Made by a program: the position numbers and the translations under genes. Shown here in pieces: positions 34,788 through 43,473 of a stretch of DNA of 64,000 nucleotides. The DNA is from Streptomyces lateritius (lineage in GTDB: Bacteria > Actinomycetota > Actinomycetes > Streptomycetales > Streptomycetaceae): contig NZ_BMTO01000019.1 in NCBI RefSeq assembly GCF_014649715.1, forward strand, positions 79,336-143,335, given 5' to 3'. The first letter of the stretch is position 1. Every line of letters starts with the position of its first letter. The notes beneath the pieces were generated by a model. The model did not search any database, had not been told where the DNA came from, and was given only the letters and a program-made list of their open reading frames with translations.

Positions 34788-36334
34788 TCGGCGCGGTCGC
34801 CGCCGCCCTGCGCGGGAACGGCGGCCGCGGCCGCGGCGCCACCGGCGGGGCTGCCGTCGTCCGAGTGGAGCCTGTCGAGGACCGCGTCCCGCTCCGGGGT
34901 GTCCTCCGGCCTGATGAAGCCGATCAGGACGTACAGGATGAGCGAGGTGGCGAGCGGCGAGACGATCTGGATCTGCAGTTCGATGCCGTCCAGGCCGTAG
35001 TTGGTCAGCCAGAAGGCGAACAGACCGGCCGCCCAGGAGACCAGCGCCGCAGTGGGGCCGGACTTCCGGAAGGACCGCAGCAGGCCGAGCATGAACGGGA
35101 TCGCGATCGGCCCCATGAGCCCGGCGACCCACTTGATGACGACGGTGATGATGTCCTTGAAGGCGGGGGAGTTGACCTGGGTGGCCACCGCCATCGACAG
35201 GCCGAGGAACGCGATCGTCGACCAGCGCGCGGCGAGCAGCCCGGCCCGCTGCGACCAGGTCCGCGCGGCCTTGCTCATGACGGGCGCGATGTCCCGGGTG
35301 AAGACGGCCGCGATGGCGTTGGCGTCGGAGGAGCACATGGCCATCGTGTGGGAGAAGAAGCCGACGATGACCAGGCCGAGGAGCCCGTGGGGGAGGAGCT
35401 GTTCGGTCATCAGGGCGTACGAGTCGGAGGCGTCGGGCTTCTGTGGGTCGACGAGCAGCGGCGCGACCCACATGGGGAAGAAGAGGACCAGCGGCCAGAC
35501 GAACCAGAGCACCGCCGAGAGCCGGCCGGAGCGGGTCGCCTCGCGGGCGTCGGGGGTGGCCATGTAGCGCTGGGCCTGGTTCCACATGCCGCCGCTGTAC
35601 TCGAAGGTCTTGATGAAGAGATACGCGAGCAGGAAGGTCATCGTGTAGGGGCCGGCCGTCGGCGCGGTGTGTCCCTGCAGCTCGGGCCGGTCCCAGACGG
35701 TCCACAGCGCGCTGAAGCCGCCGAGCTTCGCCATGACGGCGACGAGCATCGCGATACCGGCGAAGAACTGGATGACGAACTGGCCGAGCTCGGTGAGCGC
35801 GTCGGCCCAGAGCCCGCCGACCGTGCAGTAGATGCCGGTGATCACGCCGGTGATCAGGATGCCCTGGTTGAGGGAGATCCCGGTGAAGACGGAGAGCAGG
35901 GTGGCGATCGCCGCCCACTTGGCGCCCACGTCGACGATCTTCAGCAGGACGCCCGACCAGGCGAGGGCCTGTTGGGTGGGCAGGTTGTAACGGTTCTTCA
36001 GGTACTCGAGGGGCGAGGCCACGTGCAGGCGTGAGCGCATCCGGTTGAGGCGGGGCGCGAAGAGGTGGGCGCCGATGGCGATGCCGATCGCGATGGGGAA
36101 GGACCAGGTGACGTAGGAGGTGACGCCGTAGGTGTACGCGATGCCGGCGTAGCCGGTGAACATCACGGCGCTGTAGCCCGACATGTGGTGGGAGATGCCG
36201 GAGAGCCACCAGGGCATCTTGCCTCCGGCGGTGAAGAAGTCGGAGACGTTGTCCACGCGCTTGTGGGACCAGACGCCGATCGCGACCATCACGCCGAAAT
36301 AGCCGATGAGCACGGCCCAGTCGAGACTGTTCAT
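34772..36334 (-). CDS. sodium:solute symporter family protein
   Basis: A 520-residue integral membrane transporter with about 13 transmembrane segments. MNSLDWAVLIGYFGVMVAIGVWSHKRVDNVSDFFTAGGKMPWWLSGISHHMSGYSAVMFTGYAG is the SSS N-terminus with the sodium-site region; later GLWADALTELGQFVIQF and SSDANAIAAVFTRD are conserved. ATG 36334 is chosen for GGAGGG 6 nt upstream. The substrate is probably a sugar or organic solute. Its promoter region holds an inverted repeat at 36426-36441. Confidence 0.9.
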   Translation of the reverse strand: MNSLDWAVLIGYFGVMVAIGVWSHKRVDNVSDFFTAGGKMPWWLSGISHHMSGYSAVMFTGYAGIAYTYGVTSYVTWSFPIAIGIAIGAHLFAPRLNRMRSRLHVASPLEYLKNRYNLPTQQALAWSGVLLKIVDVGAKWAAIATLLSVFTGISLNQGILITGVITGIYCTVGGLWADALTELGQFVIQFFAGIAMLVAVMAKLGGFSALWTVWDRPELQGHTAPTAGPYTMTFLLAYLFIKTFEYSGGMWNQAQRYMATPDAREATRSGRLSAVLWFVWPLVLFFPMWVAPLLVDPQKPDASDSYALMTEQLLPHGLLGLVIVGFFSHTMAMCSSDANAIAAVFTRDIAPVMSKAARTWSQRAGLLAARWSTIAFLGLSMAVATQVNSPAFKDIITVVIKWVAGLMGPIAIPFMLGLLRSFRKSGPTAALVSWAAGLFAFWLTNYGLDGIELQIQIVSPLATSLILYVLIGFIRPEDTPERDAVLDRLHSDDGSPAGGAAAAAAVPAQGGGDRADQPLG

Positions 36335-36425
36335 TGAGCCCCCTCCAGGGGTCCGGTCCGCCTTGTGAACGCCGTTCATGGTGTGGCGAGTTGAGCAGCC
36401 ACGACAACGGACAGGAGGGTCAAGA

Positions 36426-36441
36426 GAACGTAAAATCGTTC
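36426..36441. promoter_or_regulatory. inverted repeat GAACG-TAAAAT-CGTTC
   Basis: A 16-bp palindrome with an AT core, 92 bp upstream of the symporter start and downstream of the SDR terminator. A candidate operator (LacI/GntR-like size) for the symporter gene. Confidence 0.45.
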
Positions 36442-36490
36442 GGGTTTTTGACCTGAGTTCACGGACATGAATTCAGATGGGGTCAAAAAG

Positions 36491-36520
36491 GGCCGTACGA
36501 CGAAGGGTCGTCGTACGGCC
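36491..36520 (-). terminator. intrinsic terminator of the SDR gene
   Basis: A 13-bp perfect stem (GGCCGTACGACGA and complement) with a 4-nt loop. On the minus strand it is followed by CTTTTT, a proper U-tract, 20 bp after the SDR stop. Confidence 0.85.
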
Positions 36521-36540
36521 GGGTCGGGCCGCCTCCGCGG

Positions 36541-37323
36541 CTACCGCATCAGCTCGCCCGCATTGACGAGCAGTGACTGCCCGGTGATGGCGCGCGCCCG
36601 ATCCGAGGCGAGGAAGGCCGCCGCCTCCGCCACGTCCCCGTCGGTCGCCAGCTCCGGCAGCGCCATCCGCTCCGTGAGCCGGCCGAGCACCTCGGCCTCC
36701 GCCACCCCTTCGGTGTGCGCGGTGAACCGCACGTACGCCTGGACCGGCGGGCCCCACATCCACCCCGGCAGCACGCTGTTGACCCGGATCCGATGGCGGC
36801 CCAGCTCGCGGGCCATCGAGTACATCGCAGAGGTGAGCGCCCCCTTCGAGGCCGCGTACGCCGCCTGCTGGACCTGCGAGGGCGCCGCCACCGCCGACTG
36901 CGTCCCGACCAGGACGACGGCACCCCCGTGCTCCTTGAGCGCCGGCAGGCACGCCCGGGTCATCCGCAGGGTGCCCAGCAGATTGACGTCCAGGACGCCC
37001 TGCCAGGTGGTGAAGTCGGCGTCCTCCAGGCCGCCGAAACAGCTGTCCCAGGCGGCGACGTGGACCACCGCGTCGATCGCGCCGAAGCGCGACAGTGCGA
37101 GCGCGGCGAGCGCCTCGCACCGCGCCTCGTCGGTGATGTCGGTGGCGAGGTACGCGGTGCGTCCGCCCTCCGGGTCGATCTCGGCCGCCGACTTGGCGAG
37201 GTTGGCCTCGGTGCGCGCGCCGAGCACCGCGTTGCCCCCGTCCCGTACCACCGTCTCGGCGATCCGGCGCCCGAGCCCGGGACCGACACCCGACACGACC
37301 ACGGTCTTTCCCTGGAGCAGCAT
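36541..37323 (-). CDS. short-chain dehydrogenase/reductase
   Basis: A 260-residue SDR. VSGVGPGLGRR (10-20) is the nucleotide loop; the catalytic set lies in GTQSAVAAPSQVQQAAYAASK (Ser, YxxxK); AITGQSLLVNAG closes the fold. ATG 37323 gives the natural start MLLQGKTVVV. It is divergent from an EthD-like gene across a promoter region with one perfect CTGACGnnnCGTCAG operator, so it joins the same regulon. An intrinsic terminator follows. Confidence 0.88.
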   Translation of the reverse strand: MLLQGKTVVVSGVGPGLGRRIAETVVRDGGNAVLGARTEANLAKSAAEIDPEGGRTAYLATDITDEARCEALAALALSRFGAIDAVVHVAAWDSCFGGLEDADFTTWQGVLDVNLLGTLRMTRACLPALKEHGGAVVLVGTQSAVAAPSQVQQAAYAASKGALTSAMYSMARELGRHRIRVNSVLPGWMWGPPVQAYVRFTAHTEGVAEAEVLGRLTERMALPELATDGDVAEAAAFLASDRARAITGQSLLVNAGELMR

Positions 37324-37352
37324 CCGGGCGCCTCCCGCCTCTGGCCATCTAC

Positions 37353-37367
37353 CTGACGGCCCGTCAG
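37353..37367. promoter_or_regulatory. operator-like palindrome CTGACGGCCCGTCAG
   Basis: A perfect consensus copy in the 80-bp divergent region between the SDR and EthD-like genes, about 22 kb from the nearest other copy, showing that the motif marks a dispersed regulon. Confidence 0.7.
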
Positions 37368-37403
37368 AGTAGGGGTCTCCGACGGACAAGGGAAGGGCGG
37401 GAG

Positions 37404-38246
37404 ATGGACGAGGCGGGGAGCGGGACACGCAGCGAGACGTACGCGGAGCTGGCGGCGGTGGGGCCGTACGGGGTCCGCCCGGGACACGCGCTGATCACCA
37501 TGGTCGAACCGCACCCGGGTCACGAGTACGCCTACAACCGCTGGTACGAGGACGACCACTACTACGCGGGGGCGATGGCGATGCCCTGGATGTACGCGGG
37601 CCGCCGCTGGGTCGCCACCCGCGAGCTCCAGGAACTCCGGGTCCCGGAGAAGTCCGCGGTCGCCCAGCCCGTCACGGCCGGCTGCTACCTCTCCACGTAC
37701 TGGATCACCGAGGGCCGCTACGACGACCACATGAAGTGGACCGTCGCCGTCAACAAGCGCCTGAACCGCGACGCCCGGGTCTACCACGACCGTACGCACG
37801 TCTTCACGGCCTTCCAGAACCACGAGGCGACCGTGTACCGGGACGGGGCGGCCGGGCCGCGCGACGTCCACGCCCTCGACCACCCGTACGCGGGCCTGAT
37901 CCTCCAGGTGATCGACACGGAGGGGCCGGAGCGGCGGGTCGAGCTGCTCGAACGGCTGTGCTCGCGCGAACTGCCCCGGCGGCTCACCGGTTCTCCGGCG
38001 GCGATGGTCACGGTCTTCCGGCCGACACCGCTGCCCGGCGACCGGATGACGTACGTGAAGCAGGTCGAGGGGGCCGACACGCGGCTGACCCTGCTGTGGT
38101 TCCTGGAGCGCGACCCGCGCGCCTGCTGGTCCGCCCACTTCGCGGACCTGGACACGGTCGCGGGGGAGGCCGGGCGGGCCGAGCTGGTGGCGCCGTTCAT
38201 CCCGACGGTGCCGGGCACGGACCGGTACGTGGACCAGCTTCGCTGA
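37404..38246 (+). CDS. EthD/dimeric alpha-beta barrel-like protein, unknown function
   Basis: A 280-residue protein. ALITMVEPHPGHEYAYNRWYEDDHYYAGAMAMPWMYAGRRWVATRELQ looks like the ferredoxin-like dimeric alpha-beta barrel of EthD-type proteins, and the C-terminal half (MVTVFRPTPLPGDRMTYVKQVEG...TLLWFLERDPR) may be a second barrel. EthD proteins are ancillary to monooxygenase catabolism. It shares an operator-bearing promoter region with the SDR, so it is probably part of the CTGACG regulon. Catalytic role not readable. Confidence 0.65.
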   Translation: MDEAGSGTRSETYAELAAVGPYGVRPGHALITMVEPHPGHEYAYNRWYEDDHYYAGAMAMPWMYAGRRWVATRELQELRVPEKSAVAQPVTAGCYLSTYWITEGRYDDHMKWTVAVNKRLNRDARVYHDRTHVFTAFQNHEATVYRDGAAGPRDVHALDHPYAGLILQVIDTEGPERRVELLERLCSRELPRRLTGSPAAMVTVFRPTPLPGDRMTYVKQVEGADTRLTLLWFLERDPRACWSAHFADLDTVAGEAGRAELVAPFIPTVPGTDRYVDQLR

Positions 38247-38345
38247 GCCCTTCGGGAGCCGGCTCTTTCGGAGCCGAGCCTTTCTGAGCCGGCCCTTTCG
38301 GAGCCGAGCCTTTCGGAGCCGTTCCTTTCGGGGCCGAGCCTTCTC
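38246..38345. repeat. short degenerate tandem repeats (GAGCCTTTCGGAGCC type)
   Basis: About six imperfect 15-16 bp units built on CCTTTCGGAGCCG between the EthD-like and DUF397 genes, with local self-complementarity. The antisense frame yields an SAPKG repeat peptide, which I regard as a by-product. Confidence 0.65.
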
Positions 38346-38417
38346 GGGAACGGCCGAGCCCCCTCGGCCAGGACGGCGGACCGGACGAGAGGGCTCTTTC
38401 CGTGGTGCGGAGCGAAC

Positions 38418-38618
38418 TCAGAGAGTCCCGGTGGTGACCAAGCCGACGAAGGCGTTCCACGACCCCGACCCGAAAGCGATGGACGGACCCTCGGGGGCCT
38501 TGGAGTCCCGGACCGCGATCGATGCCACGACGGGGGACTTGACTTCGACGCAGGCCCCGTTTCCGCCGGAATAGGAGGACTTCGTCCAGGTGTCCGTAGC
38601 GCCCTGAATAATCGCCAT
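38418..38618 (-). CDS. DUF397 domain protein
   Basis: A 66-residue protein from ATG 38618 (GGAGCT upstream): TWTKSSYSGGNGACVEVK...VAVRDSKAPEGPSIAFGSGSWNAFV. This is the standard DUF397 pattern (W.KSSySg.ng.CVEVA...aVRDSk.p.gp.l.f....W..Fv). These small proteins are encoded next to XRE/DUF5753 regulators and modulate them, as in the WhiJ-like systems of Streptomyces. The matching regulator is the next gene upstream. Confidence 0.9.
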   Translation of the reverse strand: MAIIQGATDTWTKSSYSGGNGACVEVKSPVVASIAVRDSKAPEGPSIAFGSGSWNAFVGLVTTGTL

Positions 38619-38836
38619 GTTCTTAGCTCCGGTTCTGCCAGTAGTGTGTCGCGCCAACCTTCTTGCTGGCGTGATCGACGCTACTCGCCGGTCCCGTCGC
38701 GTGGGGCGGGCGTTCACTCGACCGGATGGCATATTCCAAGCGGGCTTCCGCTGGGGTGAGGCCGCGGTGTACCGTACCGGCCTTTCACTTCGTACCGGCC
38801 GCGCATAGGCCCCGCAGCGGCGCCGCGGTGACCGGA

Positions 38837-39697
38837 TCAGGCCGCCGCGTACTTCTTCGCAATCTCCTCGATGAAGTCCCGGGTCTGCTCCACATTCAGC
38901 GCCTGCGCCCGCAGATGTTCGTACATCACGCTGTACTTGGCGACATCCTGGGCTTTCTCCAGATAAAGGTCGCTCGTCACACCCTCGATGTACACGACGC
39001 TCGAGTCGGACGTGTCCGGGAATTCCAGGATCGCGTAATGCCCGCTGATTCCCGGATGCGCGCCCATGTCGAACGGCAGCACCTGCACGGTGACGTGCGG
39101 CAGGTGCGACTGCTCGACGAGATGCTCCAACTGCTCGATCATCAGCTGCTTGTTGCCGACGATCCGGCGCAGCGCGCCCTCGTCGATCACCGCCCACAGT
39201 CGCAGCGGACGCTCCTCGTCCTTGATCCGGTCCTGCCGCCGGGTGCGGACCGAGACCCGCTTGTCGATGTCGGCGGGGGTGGACTCGGGCAGCGCGCCGG
39301 CGATCACGGCCTCCGCGTAGCCGTGCGTCTGCAGCAGCCCGGGGATGATCTGCGGCTCGTACACCCGCAGGCTCTCCGCGTCCGTCTCCAGGCCGATGTA
39401 GACGCTGTACGGGATGTCGCCGAAGGCGTGCCACCAGCCCTGCTGGCGCGAGTCCTTGGCCATCTGCATCAGCGACTCGACGACCCGCTCGTCCTCGACC
39501 TCGTACACCCCGCACAGGTCGCGGACATCCCGCTGACTGATCGAGCGACGGCCGTTCTCGAGGCGGCTGATCTTGGACTGCGAGACCAGAAGGCGCTCGG
39601 CGACCTGCTCGGCCGTCATGTTCTTCTGCTCCCGGAGCCGGCGCAACTCCTGGCCCAATCGGCGTCGCCTGACGGTGGGGTTGACGTTGGACGCCAC
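38837..39697 (-). CDS. XRE-family regulator with DUF5753 sensor domain
   Basis: A 286-residue protein. The N-terminal helix-turn-helix (about 12-68: LGQELRRLREQKNMTAEQVAERLLVSQSKISRLENGRR) is followed by a DUF5753 domain (QIIPGLLQTHGYAEAVI... to the C-terminus). These regulators act with a DUF397 partner, encoded 218 bp downstream on the same strand. Likely developmental or antibiotic regulation, by family. Confidence 0.92.
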   Translation of the reverse strand: MASNVNPTVRRRRLGQELRRLREQKNMTAEQVAERLLVSQSKISRLENGRRSISQRDVRDLCGVYEVEDERVVESLMQMAKDSRQQGWWHAFGDIPYSVYIGLETDAESLRVYEPQIIPGLLQTHGYAEAVIAGALPESTPADIDKRVSVRTRRQDRIKDEERPLRLWAVIDEGALRRIVGNKQLMIEQLEHLVEQSHLPHVTVQVLPFDMGAHPGISGHYAILEFPDTSDSSVVYIEGVTSDLYLEKAQDVAKYSVMYEHLRAQALNVEQTRDFIEEIAKKYAAA

Positions 39698-39887
39698 GGA
39701 AACTGCACCTCCGGCTGTCGGCTGCGTAGCTGTGAGTATCTACTGCTTGGCAGACTGCCACCAAAGGTGTGGTGTGCGCTGGGAAACGGTCACAACGCTG
39801 GGGAAACGCGCGTGGGCGGGGCGGTCGTGACGACCACCCCGCGCTCGCGTGCGGCTCCCGGACCGGTTCTTCCGGGTCGGTTCTGTT

Positions 39888-40610
39888 CTAGTGGACGGCG
39901 GCGCGGACCATGCCGCCGCGACGGGGCTGCTCGGGGACGCCCGCGGGACGCCCGCCACCCGTCGCCGGGTTACGGCGCGGCTGGGCGGCCACACCGTTCT
40001 GGACGTCCATCACGGCGTGCGCCACGAGGCCGCCCATGGGGTCGTGCCGGATCAGATCGCGCAGCCGGGACCGCGACGACCGTCCTTCGTTCCCCGGGTA
40101 CAGGTGCTTGCCGAGTCCGACCGCGTGGGCCAGCGCGGCGAGCGCCGCGGTCCGCGGGTCCGGCGGTACGCCGGTGCGGATCGCACTGTCCAGCCGGGCC
40201 CTGATCTCCCGGCTGATCGCCGTCTCCGTCGCCTGGTAGCGAGTCGTCGGCAGCACCCCGCACATCTGGCCCTCCACGGCATGCACCATGCCGCATCGCT
40301 CCAGATGCGAGAGATACGTCTGGCGGAGCCCCAGTCGGGGTCCGCCGATCCAGTGGACGGCCCGAACCGGGCTGCCGCGTCTGCGCAGCAGTTCCAGTGC
40401 GGAGTCCAGAGTCGGATCTCCGGTCGGCCGTGGCATCACCACGGCGATACGATCCCCGTCAGGGGCTATCCGCCCCGCCAGAGCCAGCTCCACTAGCTGT
40501 GCTCCGGCGAGGCCCAGGTCGAGCGACTGCGGCTGCGCTGTGGTACCCGTGGCCGGGTCCAGAGCGAGCAGCAGAAGCTCCTCCGGAAGTGTTCTGCGGC
40601 TCCTGCCCAT
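39888..40610 (-). CDS. GPP34/GOLPH3-family protein
   Basis: A 240-residue protein from ATG 40610 with GGAGG 5 nt upstream. LPEELLLLALDPATG...LDLGLAGAQLVELALAGRI and RLDSAIRTGVPPDPRTAALAALAHAVGL are typical of the GPP34 fold, which in eukaryotes binds phosphatidylinositol-4-phosphate. It is widespread and unexplained in Streptomyces; membrane-surface association is inferred. It is divergent from the DD-carboxypeptidase gene. Confidence 0.82.
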   Translation of the reverse strand: MGRSRRTLPEELLLLALDPATGTTAQPQSLDLGLAGAQLVELALAGRIAPDGDRIAVVMPRPTGDPTLDSALELLRRRGSPVRAVHWIGGPRLGLRQTYLSHLERCGMVHAVEGQMCGVLPTTRYQATETAISREIRARLDSAIRTGVPPDPRTAALAALAHAVGLGKHLYPGNEGRSSRSRLRDLIRHDPMGGLVAHAVMDVQNGVAAQPRRNPATGGGRPAGVPEQPRRGGMVRAAVH

Positions 40611-40793
40611 CCATGCCTCCCCGCGTGGATGAGTCACAGGGTGACCCCTCTCACATTCATCTGTCGAGAGTGCCTGGGTGGTTCGTACGGGAACCGATAG
40701 GTATGTCGTTCTCGTCTAGCACGGGTGCCAAGGGGTTCACACAGGACACTGGTACACGGTTCGGACGTACGAATGACGCATGGAGGAGGCACG

Positions 40794-43214
40794 GTGGCGG
40801 GCGAGTCCCCCGACAAGGCGGAGCAGCAGGAGTCTTCGGGGTCTTCAGGGGGCTCGACGGCTTCCGCGGAGACGACTCCGGCGGGCGGCCGGGATCCGCG
40901 GCTCTCCGTGCTTCGCGAAGCGCAGCCGTCGGGAACGGCTTCGGCGGTCCAGGTCGACCAGCCGACGGCCGTCTTCAAGACCTTGGCACCGCGTACGTCG
41001 GAGGACGACGCGCCGACGGTGGACGAGGCGGCGGCCGAGGAGCCGGTGTCCGAGGGGCCGGCGGCCGAGGAGCCGGTGGCGGACGAGGTCGTGGAGGCTC
41101 CTTCGGCGGAAGAACCGGCGGACGACTCGACGGAGTCGGCCGGCGCGGCGGACTCGGCCGATGCGGCGGACTCGGCCGATGCGGCGGACTCGGCCGATGC
41201 GGCGGACGAGCCGGCAGAGGCCGGTGGCGACCGTCTGAGGGACGCGGTGGCGGCGTGGGTCGCCTCCGGCGACGAGGAGCCGTCAGAGGCGGACGAGAAG
41301 CCGGCTCCGGCCGAGTCCGAGGATGCCCCGGCGGCGGAGACCGCCGAGGGGTCCTGGTTCGCGGCGCGGAAGGATGCCGAGACCGCTGAGCCGGGGGCCG
41401 CGGACGACGCCGAGCCGGAGCCGGAGCCGGAGGGCGAGCCCGAGGCCGCGGACGACGCCGAGCCGGAGGCGGAGCCGGAGCCGGAGGGCAAGCCCGAGGC
41501 CGGGAAGAGTCCCGAGGCCGAGGAGAGCTCCGAGGCCGAGTTGGGCTCCGAGACCGAGGGCGGGGCCGAGGACGAGCCTGAGGCCGTCGATCAGCCCACC
41601 GCCGTGTTCAAGGCGGTGCGGCCGCCCGTCGTGGATCAGCCGACGACCGCGCTGATGATCCCGCCGCTGCCGAAGGCGCCGGAGGCCCGCGAGTCCGCTG
41701 CCGAGCCGTCCGTCCCGGAGTCTCCCGCCGAGCGCACGAGCAAGTTCGTCCCCCTGCGCCCGGACGTCCCCCGTGCGGCACCCGCCGCCCCCGATGCGAA
41801 GCAGCCGGCGGCCAAGGCGCCTGAGACCAAGGCGCCCGCGGCCCCCGCGGCGAAGGCGCCGGCCCCCCTCCCCGTACCCCCGCCGTCCCTCACCGAGGCC
41901 GAGCGGACCAGGCAGCAGCCGATGCCGCCGCTTCCCCCGCTGGACCTGCTCGCGGAACTGACCAACACCCCGCCCCCGCCGCCGACGCCGCTGCGCACCA
42001 CCGTCCGGCGAGTGCGGATCTGGACGCCGCTGGTCATCCTTCTGCTGATCATCTTTGCGATCGCACAGTTCGTACGACCGCTGCCCGCTCCCGTCCTGAG
42101 CCTCTCCGCCGCCCCCACGTTCACCTTCGCGGGCGGCGAGCTGAACATGCCGTGGCCCACCGAGGGCCAGGGCGCCGCCGAGGTCGAGGGCGTCGGCTCG
42201 CTCGGGACGTACGGGGCTCAGAAGCCCGCGCCGATCGCGAGTGTCGCCAAGACGATGACGGCGTACGTGATCCTCCGCGACCACCCCATCAAGGGCAACG
42301 AAGCCGGCCCGAAGATCACGGTCGACCAGAAGGCCGGCGAGCAGGCCAAGGCCAAGGACGAGTCGACGGCGGCGATCAAGGAGGGGCAGGAGTACACGGA
42401 GAAGCAGCTGCTCCAGCTCCTCATGATCCCCTCCGGGAACAACGTCGCCCGGCTGCTCGCCCGCTGGGACGCCGACTCGGAGGCCGCGTTCGTCGACAAG
42501 ATGAACGCCGCCGCCAAGGAGCTCGGCATGACCGACTCCGTCTACACCGACCCGTCCGGCCTGCAGTCCACGACCGTCTCCACCCCGCAGGACCAGCTGA
42601 AGCTGGCGAGGGCGGTGATGCAGTACGACGTGTTCCGGGAGATCGTGAACATGCCGAACCTGACCGTCGAGGGCATCCCGGGCCAGATCGAGAACAACAA
42701 CAACATCCTCCTGGAGCCGGGCGTCAGCGGCATCAAGACGGGGTCCTCCACGCCGGCCGGCGGCAACCTGCTCTGGTCCGCGAACACCGTGATCGACGGC
42801 AAGAACCGCCGCATCCTGGGCGTAGTGATGGGGGCGAAGGACGCCGACCAGCTGCACAAGAAGCTCCAGCTGGCGATCGACTACAGCCTGAAGCTGATCC
42901 AGCAGGCGCAGAAGGACGTCACCTCCGCCGCCGTCGTCCGCAAGGGCCAGGTCGTCGGCTACGTCGACGACGGGCTCGGCGGCCGGACGCCGGTGATCGC
43001 GACGAAGGAGCTCAAGGCCATCGGCTGGCCGGGCCTGAAGGTGAATCTCCAGCTCACCGACGGCGGCAAGGCCGTACCGCACGCCGGCAAGGCGGGCGAC
43101 GTCGTCGGCCAGGTGTCGATCGGCACCGGCGCCGGCAAGGTCAGCGCCCCCGTCGCCCTCCGGTCCGACCTGGTGGAGCCGGGCTTCGACAAGAAGCTGA
43201 CCCGCATCGGCTGA
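40794..43214 (+). CDS. D-alanyl-D-alanine carboxypeptidase with long disordered N-terminus
   Basis: An 806-residue bitopic protein from GTG 40794 (GGAGG 7 nt upstream). Residues 1-405 are a disordered, Glu/Asp/Ala/Pro-rich cytoplasmic region; a single transmembrane segment lies at about 409-428; the extracytoplasmic S11 peptidase domain has Ser483-x-x-Lys486 (SVAK), Ser547-x-Asn549 (SGN) and Lys648-Thr-Gly (KTG), all intact. It trims pentapeptide stems of peptidoglycan. The N-terminus holds QPTAVFK twice and ADSADA tandem repeats. The acidic tail is unusual for the family and may bind cytoplasmic partners. Confidence 0.92.
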   Translation: MAGESPDKAEQQESSGSSGGSTASAETTPAGGRDPRLSVLREAQPSGTASAVQVDQPTAVFKTLAPRTSEDDAPTVDEAAAEEPVSEGPAAEEPVADEVVEAPSAEEPADDSTESAGAADSADAADSADAADSADAADEPAEAGGDRLRDAVAAWVASGDEEPSEADEKPAPAESEDAPAAETAEGSWFAARKDAETAEPGAADDAEPEPEPEGEPEAADDAEPEAEPEPEGKPEAGKSPEAEESSEAELGSETEGGAEDEPEAVDQPTAVFKAVRPPVVDQPTTALMIPPLPKAPEARESAAEPSVPESPAERTSKFVPLRPDVPRAAPAAPDAKQPAAKAPETKAPAAPAAKAPAPLPVPPPSLTEAERTRQQPMPPLPPLDLLAELTNTPPPPPTPLRTTVRRVRIWTPLVILLLIIFAIAQFVRPLPAPVLSLSAAPTFTFAGGELNMPWPTEGQGAAEVEGVGSLGTYGAQKPAPIASVAKTMTAYVILRDHPIKGNEAGPKITVDQKAGEQAKAKDESTAAIKEGQEYTEKQLLQLLMIPSGNNVARLLARWDADSEAAFVDKMNAAAKELGMTDSVYTDPSGLQSTTVSTPQDQLKLARAVMQYDVFREIVNMPNLTVEGIPGQIENNNNILLEPGVSGIKTGSSTPAGGNLLWSANTVIDGKNRRILGVVMGAKDADQLHKKLQLAIDYSLKLIQQAQKDVTSAAVVRKGQVVGYVDDGLGGRTPVIATKELKAIGWPGLKVNLQLTDGGKAVPHAGKAGDVVGQVSIGTGAGKVSAPVALRSDLVEPGFDKKLTRIG
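41140..41215 (+). repeat. in-frame 18-bp tandem repeat (ADSADA) inside the DD-carboxypeptidase gene
   Basis: Three to four nearly perfect copies of an 18-bp unit (GCGGACTCGGCCGATGCG) encode ADSADA. The unit length is a multiple of three, so copy number can vary without frameshift. Confidence 0.75.
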
Positions 43215-43244
43215 CTCGCGTCGGCTGTCCGCATCGGTGACCGG

Positions 43245-43375
43245 CCCGGGCCGGCCCCGCTCGGGCGGGCCCCGCTCGGGCCGGCCCACCCGGGCTGACC
43301 CACCCGGGCTGACCCACCCGGGCTGACCCGCCCGGGCCGGCCGGTCCCGGCTGACCCGCTCGGGCTGATCCGCCG
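43245..43375. repeat. intergenic CGGGCTGACCCACC tandem repeats
   Basis: Imperfect 15-bp units rich in CCCGGG between the carboxypeptidase and the next membrane-protein gene; three consecutive copies of GGCTGACCCACCCGG are perfect. They fill most of the 259-bp gap. Confidence 0.7.
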
Positions 43376-43473
43376 GGGCGACGTGACGGGTGCCCCGGTC
43401 TCCGGGGCACCCAGCTGTTAGCGTTCCGAGAGACCAGAAGCATGCGCGAAGGGCAGCACGGGAGAGGGCCGCA

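Noticed and set aside
38197..38460. Minus-strand frame with SAPKG repeats
   Set aside because: It is the translation of the GAGCC tandem repeats running into the DUF397 3' end in another frame; no ribosome binding site.
39816..39842. Near-perfect palindrome GCGGGGCGGTCGT...ACGACCACCCCGC
   Set aside because: It may be the GPP34 terminator or an XRE operator, but with a central mismatch and no supporting evidence it is not called.
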